Source: Actinacidiphila acidipaludis (lineage in GTDB: Bacteria; Actinomycetota; Actinomycetes; Streptomycetales; Streptomycetaceae). Taken from it: a DNA stretch of 53,644 nt. This document shows positions 27,073 through 35,348 of the stretch, one piece after another. Position numbers and translations under genes: made by a program. Where the stretch lies: assembly GCF_019890725.1 (NCBI RefSeq), contig NZ_JAINZZ010000055.1, positions 1 to 53,644 of the forward strand. The letters are read 5' to 3'. Under the pieces are notes generated by a model, which saw only the letters and a program-made list of their open reading frames with translations, searched no databases and had not been told where the DNA came from. How positions within the stretch are numbered: position 1 is the first letter of the stretch; each line of letters begins with the position of its first letter.

Positions 27073-29106
27073 TTACCGGAAGGAGTTCAGGAAGGACTCG
27101 GTCGGCGAGCCGACGCCCGTGGCGTTGTCGTAGCCGTGGACGGCGTTGAGCGAGGTGTCCTGGCCGAAGGCGACCAGGCGGACCCGCAGCGCGCCGCTGA
27201 TGACGCCGAAGTCGGCGACGTTGCTCAGCGGGGTGCTGGTGTGCAGGGCCTGACGGTCCACCACGTCACGGAACAGCTTGGACTTGTCGTAGATCGTCGG
27301 GTTGGCGAACCCGAGCGCACGACCGTGACGGGCCTGCAGGATGTCGGCCTGGACGGCGGCGAACTCCGGGCAGGAGACGCTGGTGCCGCCGTAGCCGCCC
27401 TCGCTGTACGGGGCGCCGTCGCTGATGCCGACGAGCACCGAGGTGTACAGGTCGCCGTTCATGGAGACGTCCGGCGTCACACGCTGGGCGGTCTTGCTGT
27501 TCGCCCCGGTCATCAGGGTGTGCGACAGCATGGTCGGGACGACACCGCGCTGGTAGCCCGGCTGCGCGAAGTCCTCGCTGGTGCCGCCGCCGCCGCCGAA
27601 GTAGAACGGCGCCGGCACGGCCGGCTCCCAGCTCTTGCCGTCGGCGGACAGGTTGGACCGCAGGGTGCCCATGTCCGTCTCGAAGCCGTAGCCGCCGGTC
27701 TTGTCCTTCAGGCCGAGTGCGGTACCGCCGACCGAGGTCACCCACGGGTCGGAGTCCGGCCAGTTGGCCTGAGCACGGGCGGTGTCGGCCTGGCAGTTGG
27801 CGCCGGTGGCGGCCGCCACCGGGCTGCTGTCACCGCAGTCGCCCGCGGAGAAGCTGACGCCGATGCCCTCGATCGCGGCCTGCTTGAAGACCTGCTCGTA
27901 GGCGGCGATCTCCGACGCGGTCACGTCCGCGTTGTCGGTGGTGTGCATGACCTCGCCCCACGAGTTCGAGATCACGTCCGCGAGGTGGTTGTCGACGACG
28001 GTGCTGATCGCGCCCAGCAGGTCGTCGTCGGTGCAGGAGTTCGCGCCGACGTAGACGACGTTGGCGTCCGGGGCGAGCCCGTGCACCATCTCGACGTCCA
28101 GGGCCTCCTCCGGTGCCCAGCCCGCGGGGCCGCCGCACAGGTCCTGGTACTCCCACTTGGAGGAGTCGATGACCTCGTTGTACTGGCCGGACTTGAAGGC
28201 CTTGTCGCCGTGGGCCGTCGAGTACTGGTTGGCGTCCTGCAGCATGGTGGAGCTGCCGTACGCGTCGATGATGGCGACCGTGGCGCCCTTGCCCGTCAGG
28301 CCCGAGGCGGTGATGCCGTAGGCCTTGCGCAGCTGCGACGGGTAGAAGGAGCACTGGTCGAACGGCACGGCCTTGTTGGTGTAACCGGCCGGCGCGCCCG
28401 TGGCGGTCTTCTGGCCCCAGTAGTCCGAGCAGGTCGGGTCGGTCGGCAGACCGGCGGCGGGCTTGGAGCCCTTGTCCGACAGCGCGTCCGTGCGGTGCGA
28501 GTCCGGCTTGGCCGCCGTGGTGGCGCCCGTGGTCAGGCCCGTCACGCCGAGGATCGCCGAGGAGACCTTGGCCGGGATGACGACGTTCTTCGCCGGGGCG
28601 CGGCGCACCTTGCCGGCCACCTTGTACTGGTGGATGCCGGTGCCGAACGCCTTGGTGACGGCCGCGTTGGTGCCCTTGACGGTGATGGCGTGGTCCGTGG
28701 TGGAGACCACGGTCAGGCCGGCGTCGCGGGCCCACTTCTGCACGGCGGCGACCTGGTCGGCGGTGGCGCCGAACCGGGCCTTGTACTGGGCCGGGCTGAG
28801 GTACTTGCCGTAGCCGGCGCTGGCCGGGTCGGAGACCGCGGTCGCGTAAGCGGTGAGCCCCGCGGGGTCCTGACCCGCCAGGTAGACCGTGCCGGTGACC
28901 TCGGTCGAGGAGGGCACCGCGCCGGCGTCGGCGGAGGCGGTGGCCCACGTCGGGTGGCTGCCGGTGATGGTCTTGGCGGCCGGCGCCGGCCCGGAGGCCT
29001 GCGACGGGACGGCGAGCAGCAGCGAGCCGGACACCAGGGCCAGTGAGGCCCCTGCGACCACGGCTACGCGGGCCCGCCGAACACGGGGTTTGCGTATGTC
29101 GGTAAT
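27073..29106 (-). CDS. Secreted S53 family (sedolisin/kumamolisin) serine peptidase
   Basis: An S53 acid peptidase preproprotein, 677 residues with the start chosen here. Signal peptide (RRARVAVVAGASLALVSGSLLLAVPSQASG), a propeptide with the pro-kumamolisin fold (about 45-190), then the catalytic domain. Catalytic Glu and Asp lie in PEEALDVEM, the oxyanion Asp in SFSAGDCGD, and the nucleophile in GGTSVSCPE. The C-terminal end TGVGSPTESFLNSF fits the calcium site region. There is no good ATG/GTG near: ATT at 29106, five bases after GGAG, gives a normal short n-region (MTDIRKPRVRR). The alternative is an ATG 46 codons upstream, giving an unusual long leader. Confidence 0.9.
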   Translation of the reverse strand: MTDIRKPRVRRARVAVVAGASLALVSGSLLLAVPSQASGPAPAAKTITGSHPTWATASADAGAVPSSTEVTGTVYLAGQDPAGLTAYATAVSDPASAGYGKYLSPAQYKARFGATADQVAAVQKWARDAGLTVVSTTDHAITVKGTNAAVTKAFGTGIHQYKVAGKVRRAPAKNVVIPAKVSSAILGVTGLTTGATTAAKPDSHRTDALSDKGSKPAAGLPTDPTCSDYWGQKTATGAPAGYTNKAVPFDQCSFYPSQLRKAYGITASGLTGKGATVAIIDAYGSSTMLQDANQYSTAHGDKAFKSGQYNEVIDSSKWEYQDLCGGPAGWAPEEALDVEMVHGLAPDANVVYVGANSCTDDDLLGAISTVVDNHLADVISNSWGEVMHTTDNADVTASEIAAYEQVFKQAAIEGIGVSFSAGDCGDSSPVAAATGANCQADTARAQANWPDSDPWVTSVGGTALGLKDKTGGYGFETDMGTLRSNLSADGKSWEPAVPAPFYFGGGGGTSEDFAQPGYQRGVVPTMLSHTLMTGANSKTAQRVTPDVSMNGDLYTSVLVGISDGAPYSEGGYGGTSVSCPEFAAVQADILQARHGRALGFANPTIYDKSKLFRDVVDRQALHTSTPLSNVADFGVISGALRVRLVAFGQDTSLNAVHGYDNATGVGSPTESFLNSFR

Positions 29107-29341
29107 GACGACTCCAACATGAAGGTCGGTGGGATACGTGTTGCGTGGGGGTGGTGTGTCAGCTGTGCAACGGCGAACGCCCATGGCGCGCGCTGGGCTG
29201 TAGTGTGCCCCTCCGCACGTTTCCGTGGAATAGCCAACCATCACCGCGCGTTCGGGCTTTACCTAAAGCAGAGATTCGACACGCGGGTCAATTCCCCCTA
29301 AAATTGGGCGAGATGGGCGAGTCAGGCGTGCCGCGCACCGC

Positions 29342-30778
29342 TCAGACGGCCGCCGGGTCCTCCAAGCGGACGGCCTCCGCGCGCGCCAGCTCCACTTCGG
29401 CGTCCACGTCGATGGTCCGGGCCAGCCACCAGTACAGGGCGCCGGAGACGGGGAGTCCGATGAAGAGGGAGATGTCCGCGCCGTCCAGCGCCTTGGCGGC
29501 GACACCGGTGAACAGCGTGCCGACGGAGAAGAACGGGACCATCGCGGCGAAGCCCACCAGGTAGGCGGTGATCCCCCGCCATCCCCAACGCCCGTAGATG
29601 CCATGCGGGTTGAAGATCTCCGCGATGGCGTAGTGGCCGCGGCGCACCACGTAGTAGTCCATCAGATTCACCGCGGTCCACGGGATGAACAGATAGAGCA
29701 CCAGCAGCAGGAAGTTGTTGAAGTTCTCCAGGAAGTGCGAGGTCGCGGCGAGCGCGCCGACCAGCGACAGTCCCGCGGTCACCGCCAGCGTCACCAGTCG
29801 CGCGCCGACGGTCGGGCGGACCTTGCGCAGCGAGTCGGCGGCGCTGATGAGGGTGAGGGAGCCGCCGTACATGTTGAGCGCCGTCACCGAGACCAGGCCC
29901 AGGGCTGCGAAGACCAGCACGATCGCGCCGAAGCCGCTGAACACCTTGTCGCCGGCCGCGTTGATCGAGGCGATGGTGTCGAAGTCCTTGCCGGCCCACG
30001 CCGCGAGCAGCGCGCCGAGCACCATCAGCCAGGCGCCGCCCAGCGCCGACCCGAAGTACGTCCAGTAGAAGGTCCGGCGGACCGTCACGTCCGGCGGCAG
30101 GTAGCGCGAGTAGTCCGAGACGTAGATCGCCCAGCTGATCTGGTAGCCCGCCACCACGCCGAACTGCGCGAGGAACGGCGTCCACTTGAAGCCGCCGAGG
30201 TCGAACGACCCGGCCGGGTAGTGCAAGGTGGCCAGCACACCGACCGTGAAGACGCCGAAGACCACGAGGAACGTGTAGGTGAGGACCTGCTCGGCGCGGT
30301 GGATGACGTCGTACCCGACGAGCGCGACCACCAGGGCCAGCACGGTCACCCCGGCCACCCACCACTTCACCGGGCCGTGCGCGGTGGTGCTCATCGCCTG
30401 CCCGGCGAGGATGGTGTTGAAGACGTTGAACCCGGCGTACTGCACATAGGCGAACAGCCAGACCAGCAGGGCGCCGACGTAGCCGAACTGCGGGCGGGAC
30501 TGGATCATCTGGGGCAGTCCCAGTTGCGGGCCCTGCGCCGAGTGGAACGCCATGAAGAACGTGCCGAGCACGGTCCCGGCGACGATCGAGATCAGCGACC
30601 AGATCAGGTTCCCGCCGCCGGTGATGCTGATCAGCCCCACCGCCAGCGTGGCGATCTGGGCGTTCGACATGAACCACAGCGGGCCCAGGTGCCAGAGTTT
30701 CCCGTGCCGCTCACGCAACGGGACGTAGTCGATGGAACGGACTTCCATGCCGGGCACCCGAGCCTGCGTCGACGCCAC
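29342..30778 (-). CDS. NCS1-family nucleobase/cytosine permease
   Basis: A 478-residue transporter with about 12 membrane helices and the NCS1 pattern in the N-terminal half (VEVRSIDYVP, NAQIATLAVGLI, AFHSAQGPQLGLPQMIQSRPQFGY). It probably imports cytosine, a purine or a related heterocycle with a proton or sodium. GTG at 30778 is preferred over an ATG 28 codons upstream, because AGGAGG lies four bases before it and the extension carries the inverted repeat at 30798-30824. It lies between the S53 and lysozyme genes and is not in an obvious purine operon. Confidence 0.93.
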   Translation of the reverse strand: MASTQARVPGMEVRSIDYVPLRERHGKLWHLGPLWFMSNAQIATLAVGLISITGGGNLIWSLISIVAGTVLGTFFMAFHSAQGPQLGLPQMIQSRPQFGYVGALLVWLFAYVQYAGFNVFNTILAGQAMSTTAHGPVKWWVAGVTVLALVVALVGYDVIHRAEQVLTYTFLVVFGVFTVGVLATLHYPAGSFDLGGFKWTPFLAQFGVVAGYQISWAIYVSDYSRYLPPDVTVRRTFYWTYFGSALGGAWLMVLGALLAAWAGKDFDTIASINAAGDKVFSGFGAIVLVFAALGLVSVTALNMYGGSLTLISAADSLRKVRPTVGARLVTLAVTAGLSLVGALAATSHFLENFNNFLLLVLYLFIPWTAVNLMDYYVVRRGHYAIAEIFNPHGIYGRWGWRGITAYLVGFAAMVPFFSVGTLFTGVAAKALDGADISLFIGLPVSGALYWWLARTIDVDAEVELARAEAVRLEDPAAV

Positions 30779-30797
30779 ACCGCCTCCTGGGGTCACA

Positions 30798-30824
30798 GGC
30801 GTATCCGTTGGCCACGGATACGCC
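30798..30824. promoter_or_regulatory. Perfect 11-bp inverted repeat before the permease
   Basis: Arms GGCGTATCCGT and ACGGATACGCC with a 5-base spacer lie 20 to 46 bases before the permease start and 10 bases before its ribosome binding site. It could be an operator for a dimeric repressor or a 5' leader hairpin. No known riboswitch shape is evident. Confidence 0.55.
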
Positions 30825-30872
30825 GGACCCACATTGACGCGGTGGCCGGCGCCATGGGTCAACCCCTCGAAC

Positions 30873-30897
30873 GGTCATGGACAAGTCATAAATGACC
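30873..30897. promoter_or_regulatory. Dyad with GTCAT spacing upstream of the permease
   Basis: GGTCAT (30873) and ATGACC (30892) form a loose dyad, and inside it GTCATAAATGAC (30885-30896) is a perfect 12-bp palindrome. Two GTCAT elements are 11 bp apart, like the repeats at 26455-26483. Its partner regulator is unknown. Confidence 0.35.
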
Positions 30898-30930
30898 TGG
30901 TGTCACCGCCGGGGGCCGGCCCGGACCCCG

Positions 30931-30964
30931 CGCCGCACGGTTCCGTCGGGCGGACCGTGCGGCG
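30931..30964 (-). terminator. Hairpin after GH25 lysozyme gene
   Basis: Perfect 11-bp arms (30931-30941 and 30954-30964) with a 12-base loop end 15 bases past the lysozyme stop. Confidence 0.65.
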
Positions 30965-30978
30965 GGGGGACGGCGTGC

Positions 30979-31929
30979 TCAGGTGTTGTCGGCGAGGTTG
31001 CGCAGCCCGCTCAGCGGACCGTTGAAGTAGTCCTGGTCACCGGGGAACGTCCCGGAGTCCGCGTGCTGCCAGAAGGTGTAGAACGGCCAGCCGGCCGGGA
31101 GCGTCCCGGCCGTCGAGGCGTACCGGGCGATGAACAGCGGGTCGTGCTTGGAGTAGGCCGCGGTGTTGCCGGTGCAGGTCTTCCACCAGTCGGTGGTGGT
31201 GTAGATCGTCGCCCAGCGGCCGGTCCTGGTGTGGACCCGGTTGACGAACGCGGTGATCCAGCCGCGCATCGCGCTCTGACTCAGGCCGTAGCAGGCCGCG
31301 CCGTCCGGGTACTCGATGTCCAGCAGCGGCGGGAGGGTCTTCCCGTCCTTGGACCAGCTGCCGCCGTGCGAGACGAACCAGTCCGCCTGTGCCGTGCCGC
31401 TGGAGGTGTTCGGGGTGGCGAAGTGGTAGGCGCCGCGGATGAAGCCGGCGTAGTAGGAGTTGGTGTAGTTCGCGTCGAAGTACGGGTCCTTGTAGGTCGT
31501 GCCCTCGGTGGCCTTGATGTACGCGAACTTCGCGCCCTTGGCGTAGGCCGCCGGCCAGTTGATCGTGCCCTGCCAGTTGCTCACGTCGAAGCCGGGGGTC
31601 CGGGTGACGCGGGTGGACGGCTGGGCCGCCGCCCTGGCGGACCGGCCCTCGTGGGCCCTGACGGACGATCCCATCCAGTCGCGGTTCGGATGGGACAGGC
31701 GCTCATGGCCCCTGACGGTCGAACCCAGCCAGTCGCGGCCGGGATGGGGCAGGCGCTCATGGGCCTTGACGGACGATCCCATCCAGTCGCGGTCGGGGTG
31801 CGGCAGACGTTCGTGGCCTGATGCGGCCGGTGGGACGGGTGCGGCGGACGCGGACGATGCGGACGTCCCTGTGACAGCGGTCAGCAGGGCGGTGAGGGCG
31901 ATCAGTACGCCGCCGAGTCTCCGGAGCAT
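30979..31929 (-). CDS. Secreted GH25 lysozyme with N-terminal tandem repeats
   Basis: A 316-residue muramidase. Signal peptide (1-30), three 18-residue repeats (39-92) and then the GH25 barrel (about 113-316): acid/base-region Asp in GFDVSNWQGTINW, family signatures IKATEGTTYKDPYF and FIRGAYHFA, and catalytic Glu in LLDIEYPD; the end FYTFWQHADSG is typical. It cleaves N-acetylmuramic acid links in peptidoglycan. The ATG at 31929 has GGAGG five bases upstream. It is the only gene in this group with such an insertion; the repeats may be a wall-binding or spacer region. Confidence 0.93.
   Translation of the reverse strand: MLRRLGGVLIALTALLTAVTGTSASSASAAPVPPAASGHERLPHPDRDWMGSSVKAHERLPHPGRDWLGSTVRGHERLSHPNRDWMGSSVRAHEGRSARAAAQPSTRVTRTPGFDVSNWQGTINWPAAYAKGAKFAYIKATEGTTYKDPYFDANYTNSYYAGFIRGAYHFATPNTSSGTAQADWFVSHGGSWSKDGKTLPPLLDIEYPDGAACYGLSQSAMRGWITAFVNRVHTRTGRWATIYTTTDWWKTCTGNTAAYSKHDPLFIARYASTAGTLPAGWPFYTFWQHADSGTFPGDQDYFNGPLSGLRNLADNT
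31654..31815 (-). repeat. Three 54-bp repeats in the lysozyme N-terminus
   Basis: Each unit encodes H-E-R-L-(P/S)-H-P-x-R-D-W-(M/L)-G-S-(S/T)-V-(K/R)-x, with residues 39-56, 57-74 and 75-92. The HP-x-R-D-W-M-G-S core is conserved in all three. Confidence 0.9.
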
Positions 31930-32082
31930 GCAGGCCTCCAAGGGGCGGGGGACAGGGTCTGATAAGCGTCATTTGACCAGTTGGTCGGATTGATGCGGTG
32001 CTGGACGCGCCCGGGGACCCGGATGCTGTCGGCCGCCTGGGGGCCTGGACAGGCGTGCGGGCGTGGTCCAGGCTTCTCGTCC

Positions 32083-32898
32083 ATGACCGCCGCCCCCGCG
32101 CCCGCGCCCGCCCTCACCCCGCAGCTCGCGGACGCCCTGGAGCTGGTCGCCGAACGCACCGCCGGACTGCTGCGCGGCTGCGCCGACGCGTCCGTGCCGA
32201 TACCCGGCGCCGAGTGGACCGTCGCCGAGGCCGCGGCCCACCTGGCCCTCGCCAACGAGCTGATGGCCGGCCTGGCCACCGGCCGCGCGCTGCCCTACGG
32301 GGACGGCACCCCCGGCAGCCTGGCCGCGGCCAACGCCGCCTCGCTCGCGGCCTTCCCCGAGCGCGACCCGGCCGTGCTCGCCGACGCCGTGGTCCGCCAT
32401 GCCCGGGCCTTCACCGAGGCCGCCGCCACGCGCTCCGCCGACGAGCCCGTGGTCAGCCCGCTGGGCCCGATGGACCTGGCCCTGCTCGGCAGCTACCTGC
32501 TCACCCACATGCTCGGCCACGCCTACGACATGGCGGTCGCGCTGCGCCGCACGCCCCCGGTCGACGCGGAGCTGGTCGCGCTGACCATGCCGTTCCTGCG
32601 GTGGGGCATGCCCCGGGTGGTCGACGCACGGGCCGCCGCCGGGCACGGCGGCTGCTACCTGCTGCGGGTCCGCGGCGGCGGCCGGTTCGCGGTGACCTTC
32701 ACCGACGGGACCGCGCGGGTCGACGCGGAGCCCCCGCGCCGCCCCGACTGCACGATCCTCACCGAGCCGGTGACGTTCTTCCTCATCGCGCTCGGGCGCT
32801 GCTCGCCCACCGCGGCCATCGCCCGCGGCAAGGTCCTGGCCTGGGGCCGCAAGCCCTGGCTCGCACCGCGGTTCGCCGGGCTCTTCACGGCGCCGTGA
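32083..32898 (+). CDS. Maleylpyruvate isomerase/mycothiol-dependent DinB family protein
   Basis: A 271-residue protein. The N-terminal DinB-like bundle keeps histidines in AAAHLALANEL and LLTHMLGHAYD, fitting metal-ligand positions of mycothiol-dependent enzymes, and AEWTV-type GAEWTVAEAAAHL is a family hallmark. The C-terminal part (FAVTFTDGTARVDAEPPRRPDCTILTEPVTFFLIALGR) is an SCP2-like domain. The ATG at 32083 has no clear ribosome binding site, so a leaderless transcript is possible. Mycothiol is actinobacterial, which supports the host call. The substrate is unknown. Confidence 0.85.
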   Translation: MTAAPAPAPALTPQLADALELVAERTAGLLRGCADASVPIPGAEWTVAEAAAHLALANELMAGLATGRALPYGDGTPGSLAAANAASLAAFPERDPAVLADAVVRHARAFTEAAATRSADEPVVSPLGPMDLALLGSYLLTHMLGHAYDMAVALRRTPPVDAELVALTMPFLRWGMPRVVDARAAAGHGGCYLLRVRGGGRFAVTFTDGTARVDAEPPRRPDCTILTEPVTFFLIALGRCSPTAAIARGKVLAWGRKPWLAPRFAGLFTAP

Positions 32899-32908
32899 CC
32901 CGGGAGCC

Positions 32909-34876
32909 TCAGCCGACGTGCACGCGCGGGCGGCGCCCGGGGTCGGGCTCGGCCTCGCGCAGCACCTCCCGGGTGACCGGCGCGACCTCCCCGTGGCCGA
33001 AGAGGAAGAACCGCAGGAAGTTGGCGAACGGGCCGCCCTCGGTCCACTCGAAGTAGATGTGCGGGATGCCGCCCGTGGTGTCCCGCACGTGCAGCAGCAT
33101 CGCCGCCAGGGCGTTCGGCACCGACGTGCCCTCCAGGGTCAGCACCCGGTAGCGGCCGTGCATGACCTCGCCCCGCACCGCGACCGCCGACTCGAAGTCC
33201 GAGGCGTCCCGCACGGTGACCTCGACGAAGACCACGTCGTCCTCCGGCGTCAGGTCGTTGTCGAAGCGGATCTGGTGGGACTTCTCCCGGTACTCGGCGA
33301 CGTCCCGGTTGTCGGGCTCGTTGGCGATGAACCGTATGCGGCGGCTGGCGATGTCCCGCACGAAACGCGTGGCCATGGCGTCCATCTCCACCCCGGTCAC
33401 CCGCAGCTCGAACGACCGGGCCAGCCGGGACAGCAGCGAGATCAGGACGATGCCGGCGATGAAGCAGGCGCCGATCTTCACACCGTCCGGGCGCTCCAGC
33501 ACGTTGACCACGGTGGTGTAGAGGAAGACGAGCGCGATGATCCCGAAGGTGATCGTCCAGCGCCGGTCCCGGCTGCGGCGGGCGGAGATCGTCACCGCGA
33601 CCGCGGCCGAGCTCATCAGCACCAGGACTCCGGTGGCGTAGGCGCCGCCCTGCTTGTCGACGTTCGCGTCGAAGATCCAGGTGACCAGGAACGCCACGAT
33701 GATGAAGACCAGCACCATCGGCCGCACCGCGCGCGCCCAGTGCGGCGCCATGCCGTACCGCGGCAGATAGCGCGGCATCAGATTGAGCAGGCCCGCCATC
33801 GCCGAGGCGCCGGCGAACCACAGGATCGCGATCGTCGAGAGGTCGTAGACCGTACCGAAGCCCGACCCCAGGTACTGGTGCGCGAGGTAGGCCAGCGCGC
33901 GGCCGTTGGCCTGCCCGCCGGGCTGGAACTCCTGCTTGGGGATCAGGACGGTCGTGATGAAGCTGGTCGTGATCAGGAAGCAGCTCATGATCAGCGCCGC
34001 GGTGGTGAGCAGCTTCTTGGTGCCGCGGATCCTGCCCGCCGGCTCGGCCTCGGTGTCGGTGTCGGCGCCCTTGACGTGCGGCATCACCGCGACACCGGTC
34101 TCGAAGCCGGACATGCCCAGCGCCAGCTTGGGGAAGATCAGCAGGGACACGCCGATCATCACGGCGACGTTGCCGCGCTCGGCGGTCAGCCCGCTCGTCC
34201 AGTCGGTGACCAGATGCGGCGCCGACAGCACGTGGTAGAGACCGTCGACGACCACCACCACGTTGAGCAGCAGATAGATCCCGACCAGCACCACCGCGAC
34301 GCCGATCGCCTCCAGGAAGCCCTTGAGGAACACCGCGCCGAGCAGCGCCACCAGCAGCAGCGTGACCAGCATCTGCTTGCCCTGCAGGGAACTGGAGAAG
34401 TGCGGGTTCTCCACCAGGTGGGTGGAGGCGTCGGCGGCCGACAGGGTGATGGTGATCAGGAAGTCCGTCGCCGCGAAGCCCAGCAGCGTCAGCACGAACA
34501 GCTTGCCCTTCCAGAAGGACAGCAGCCGTTCGAGCATCGCGATGGAACCCGCGCCGTGCGGGCTCTCCTCCGACACCCGCCGGTAGACCGGCAGCGCGCC
34601 CGCCAGCGTCACGATGACGAGCACGATCGTCGCGATCGGCGACAGCAGCCCGGCGGCCAGCGCGGCGATGCCCGGCTGGTAGCCGAGGGTGGAGAAGTAG
34701 TCGACACCGGTCAGGCACATCACCCGGTACCAGCGCTGGCCGCGGTGCTCCGGCTCGGCCGCGTCACCCGCGCCCTGCTGGTGCTTGCCCATGTCGGCCA
34801 AGCCCTCCAGCAGCCACGAGCGGAACCGGCCCGGGGGCTGGTCCGTGGCCGTCGCGGGGTGCGGTGCCATGGCCAT
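32909..34876 (-). CDS. Large APC-superfamily amino acid/cation transporter
   Basis: A 655-residue protein. About 12 membrane helices span residues 55-490, starting with LTGVDYFSTLGYQPGIAALAAG, the pattern of APC-superfamily transporters. A cytosolic C-terminal domain (about 500-655) starts at FELRVTGVEMDAMATRF and ends in PDPGRRPRVHVG; such tails may sense ligands or control gating. A helix-rich 50-residue N-terminus precedes helix 1. It is convergent with the isomerase-family gene, 10 bases apart. The substrate may be an amino acid or a cation; not assigned. Confidence 0.85.
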   Translation of the reverse strand: MAMAPHPATATDQPPGRFRSWLLEGLADMGKHQQGAGDAAEPEHRGQRWYRVMCLTGVDYFSTLGYQPGIAALAAGLLSPIATIVLVIVTLAGALPVYRRVSEESPHGAGSIAMLERLLSFWKGKLFVLTLLGFAATDFLITITLSAADASTHLVENPHFSSSLQGKQMLVTLLLVALLGAVFLKGFLEAIGVAVVLVGIYLLLNVVVVVDGLYHVLSAPHLVTDWTSGLTAERGNVAVMIGVSLLIFPKLALGMSGFETGVAVMPHVKGADTDTEAEPAGRIRGTKKLLTTAALIMSCFLITTSFITTVLIPKQEFQPGGQANGRALAYLAHQYLGSGFGTVYDLSTIAILWFAGASAMAGLLNLMPRYLPRYGMAPHWARAVRPMVLVFIIVAFLVTWIFDANVDKQGGAYATGVLVLMSSAAVAVTISARRSRDRRWTITFGIIALVFLYTTVVNVLERPDGVKIGACFIAGIVLISLLSRLARSFELRVTGVEMDAMATRFVRDIASRRIRFIANEPDNRDVAEYREKSHQIRFDNDLTPEDDVVFVEVTVRDASDFESAVAVRGEVMHGRYRVLTLEGTSVPNALAAMLLHVRDTTGGIPHIYFEWTEGGPFANFLRFFLFGHGEVAPVTREVLREAEPDPGRRPRVHVG

Positions 34877-35348
34877 CCGTCATCTGCTCCTGTGTCCTCG
34901 TAGGGCGGTATGGCGGAACCGGCCATCGCGGTGCGGGGGTCGAGGGAAATCGACGGAAATCAGCCTATGCGCGGCACACCGCGGCGGCCTGCCGCCCCGG
35001 TGTGTACACACGGGCCGCTCCGCCGCACCGCGGAAGGTCTCGGGCGCACCGCCGACGGGTCGTTCGCGCCTCGGACAGCCTGCGCGACGCGGACCGCCGC
35101 GGGGCCGCCGGGCGGTGAGTCCATACGGATTCTTAACGCGTCGCTACGGTCTTCGCGCACGTGGGACGGTCGGCCCCGGCCGGCCGTCCCGCCGTCAGGC
35201 GCCCGCCGAGGGCGGTCCTGGCGACGGCGTGGGGCCGGGAGAGGGGCCGGAGTGCCTCGTTCGGTGCCCAGCGGGTGCGGGACGCCCGCCTCCGCGTACA
35301 CGATCACTGCACGATCCGCGTGCCGCACCGACGAGAGGCGAGCGCCGT
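34877..35348. other. Divergent region with a 12-bp palindrome, no gene
   Basis: These 472 bases separate the APC transporter from the glucosaminidase gene. No real coding frame is apparent. GTGTGTACACAC (35000-35011) is a perfect palindrome and may be an operator. GGAAATC occurs twice 10 bases apart (near 34950). No DasR-like TGGTCTAGACCA site is seen. Confidence 0.45.

Noticed and set aside
30798..30824. Permease leader dyad as a purine or preQ1 riboswitch
   Set aside because: Only a simple hairpin is seen, without the junction elements of known riboswitches.
32655..34718. 687-residue minus-strand frame inside the APC transporter
   Set aside because: Out-of-frame shadow full of Arg/Gly/Ala; the transporter frame has clear helices.
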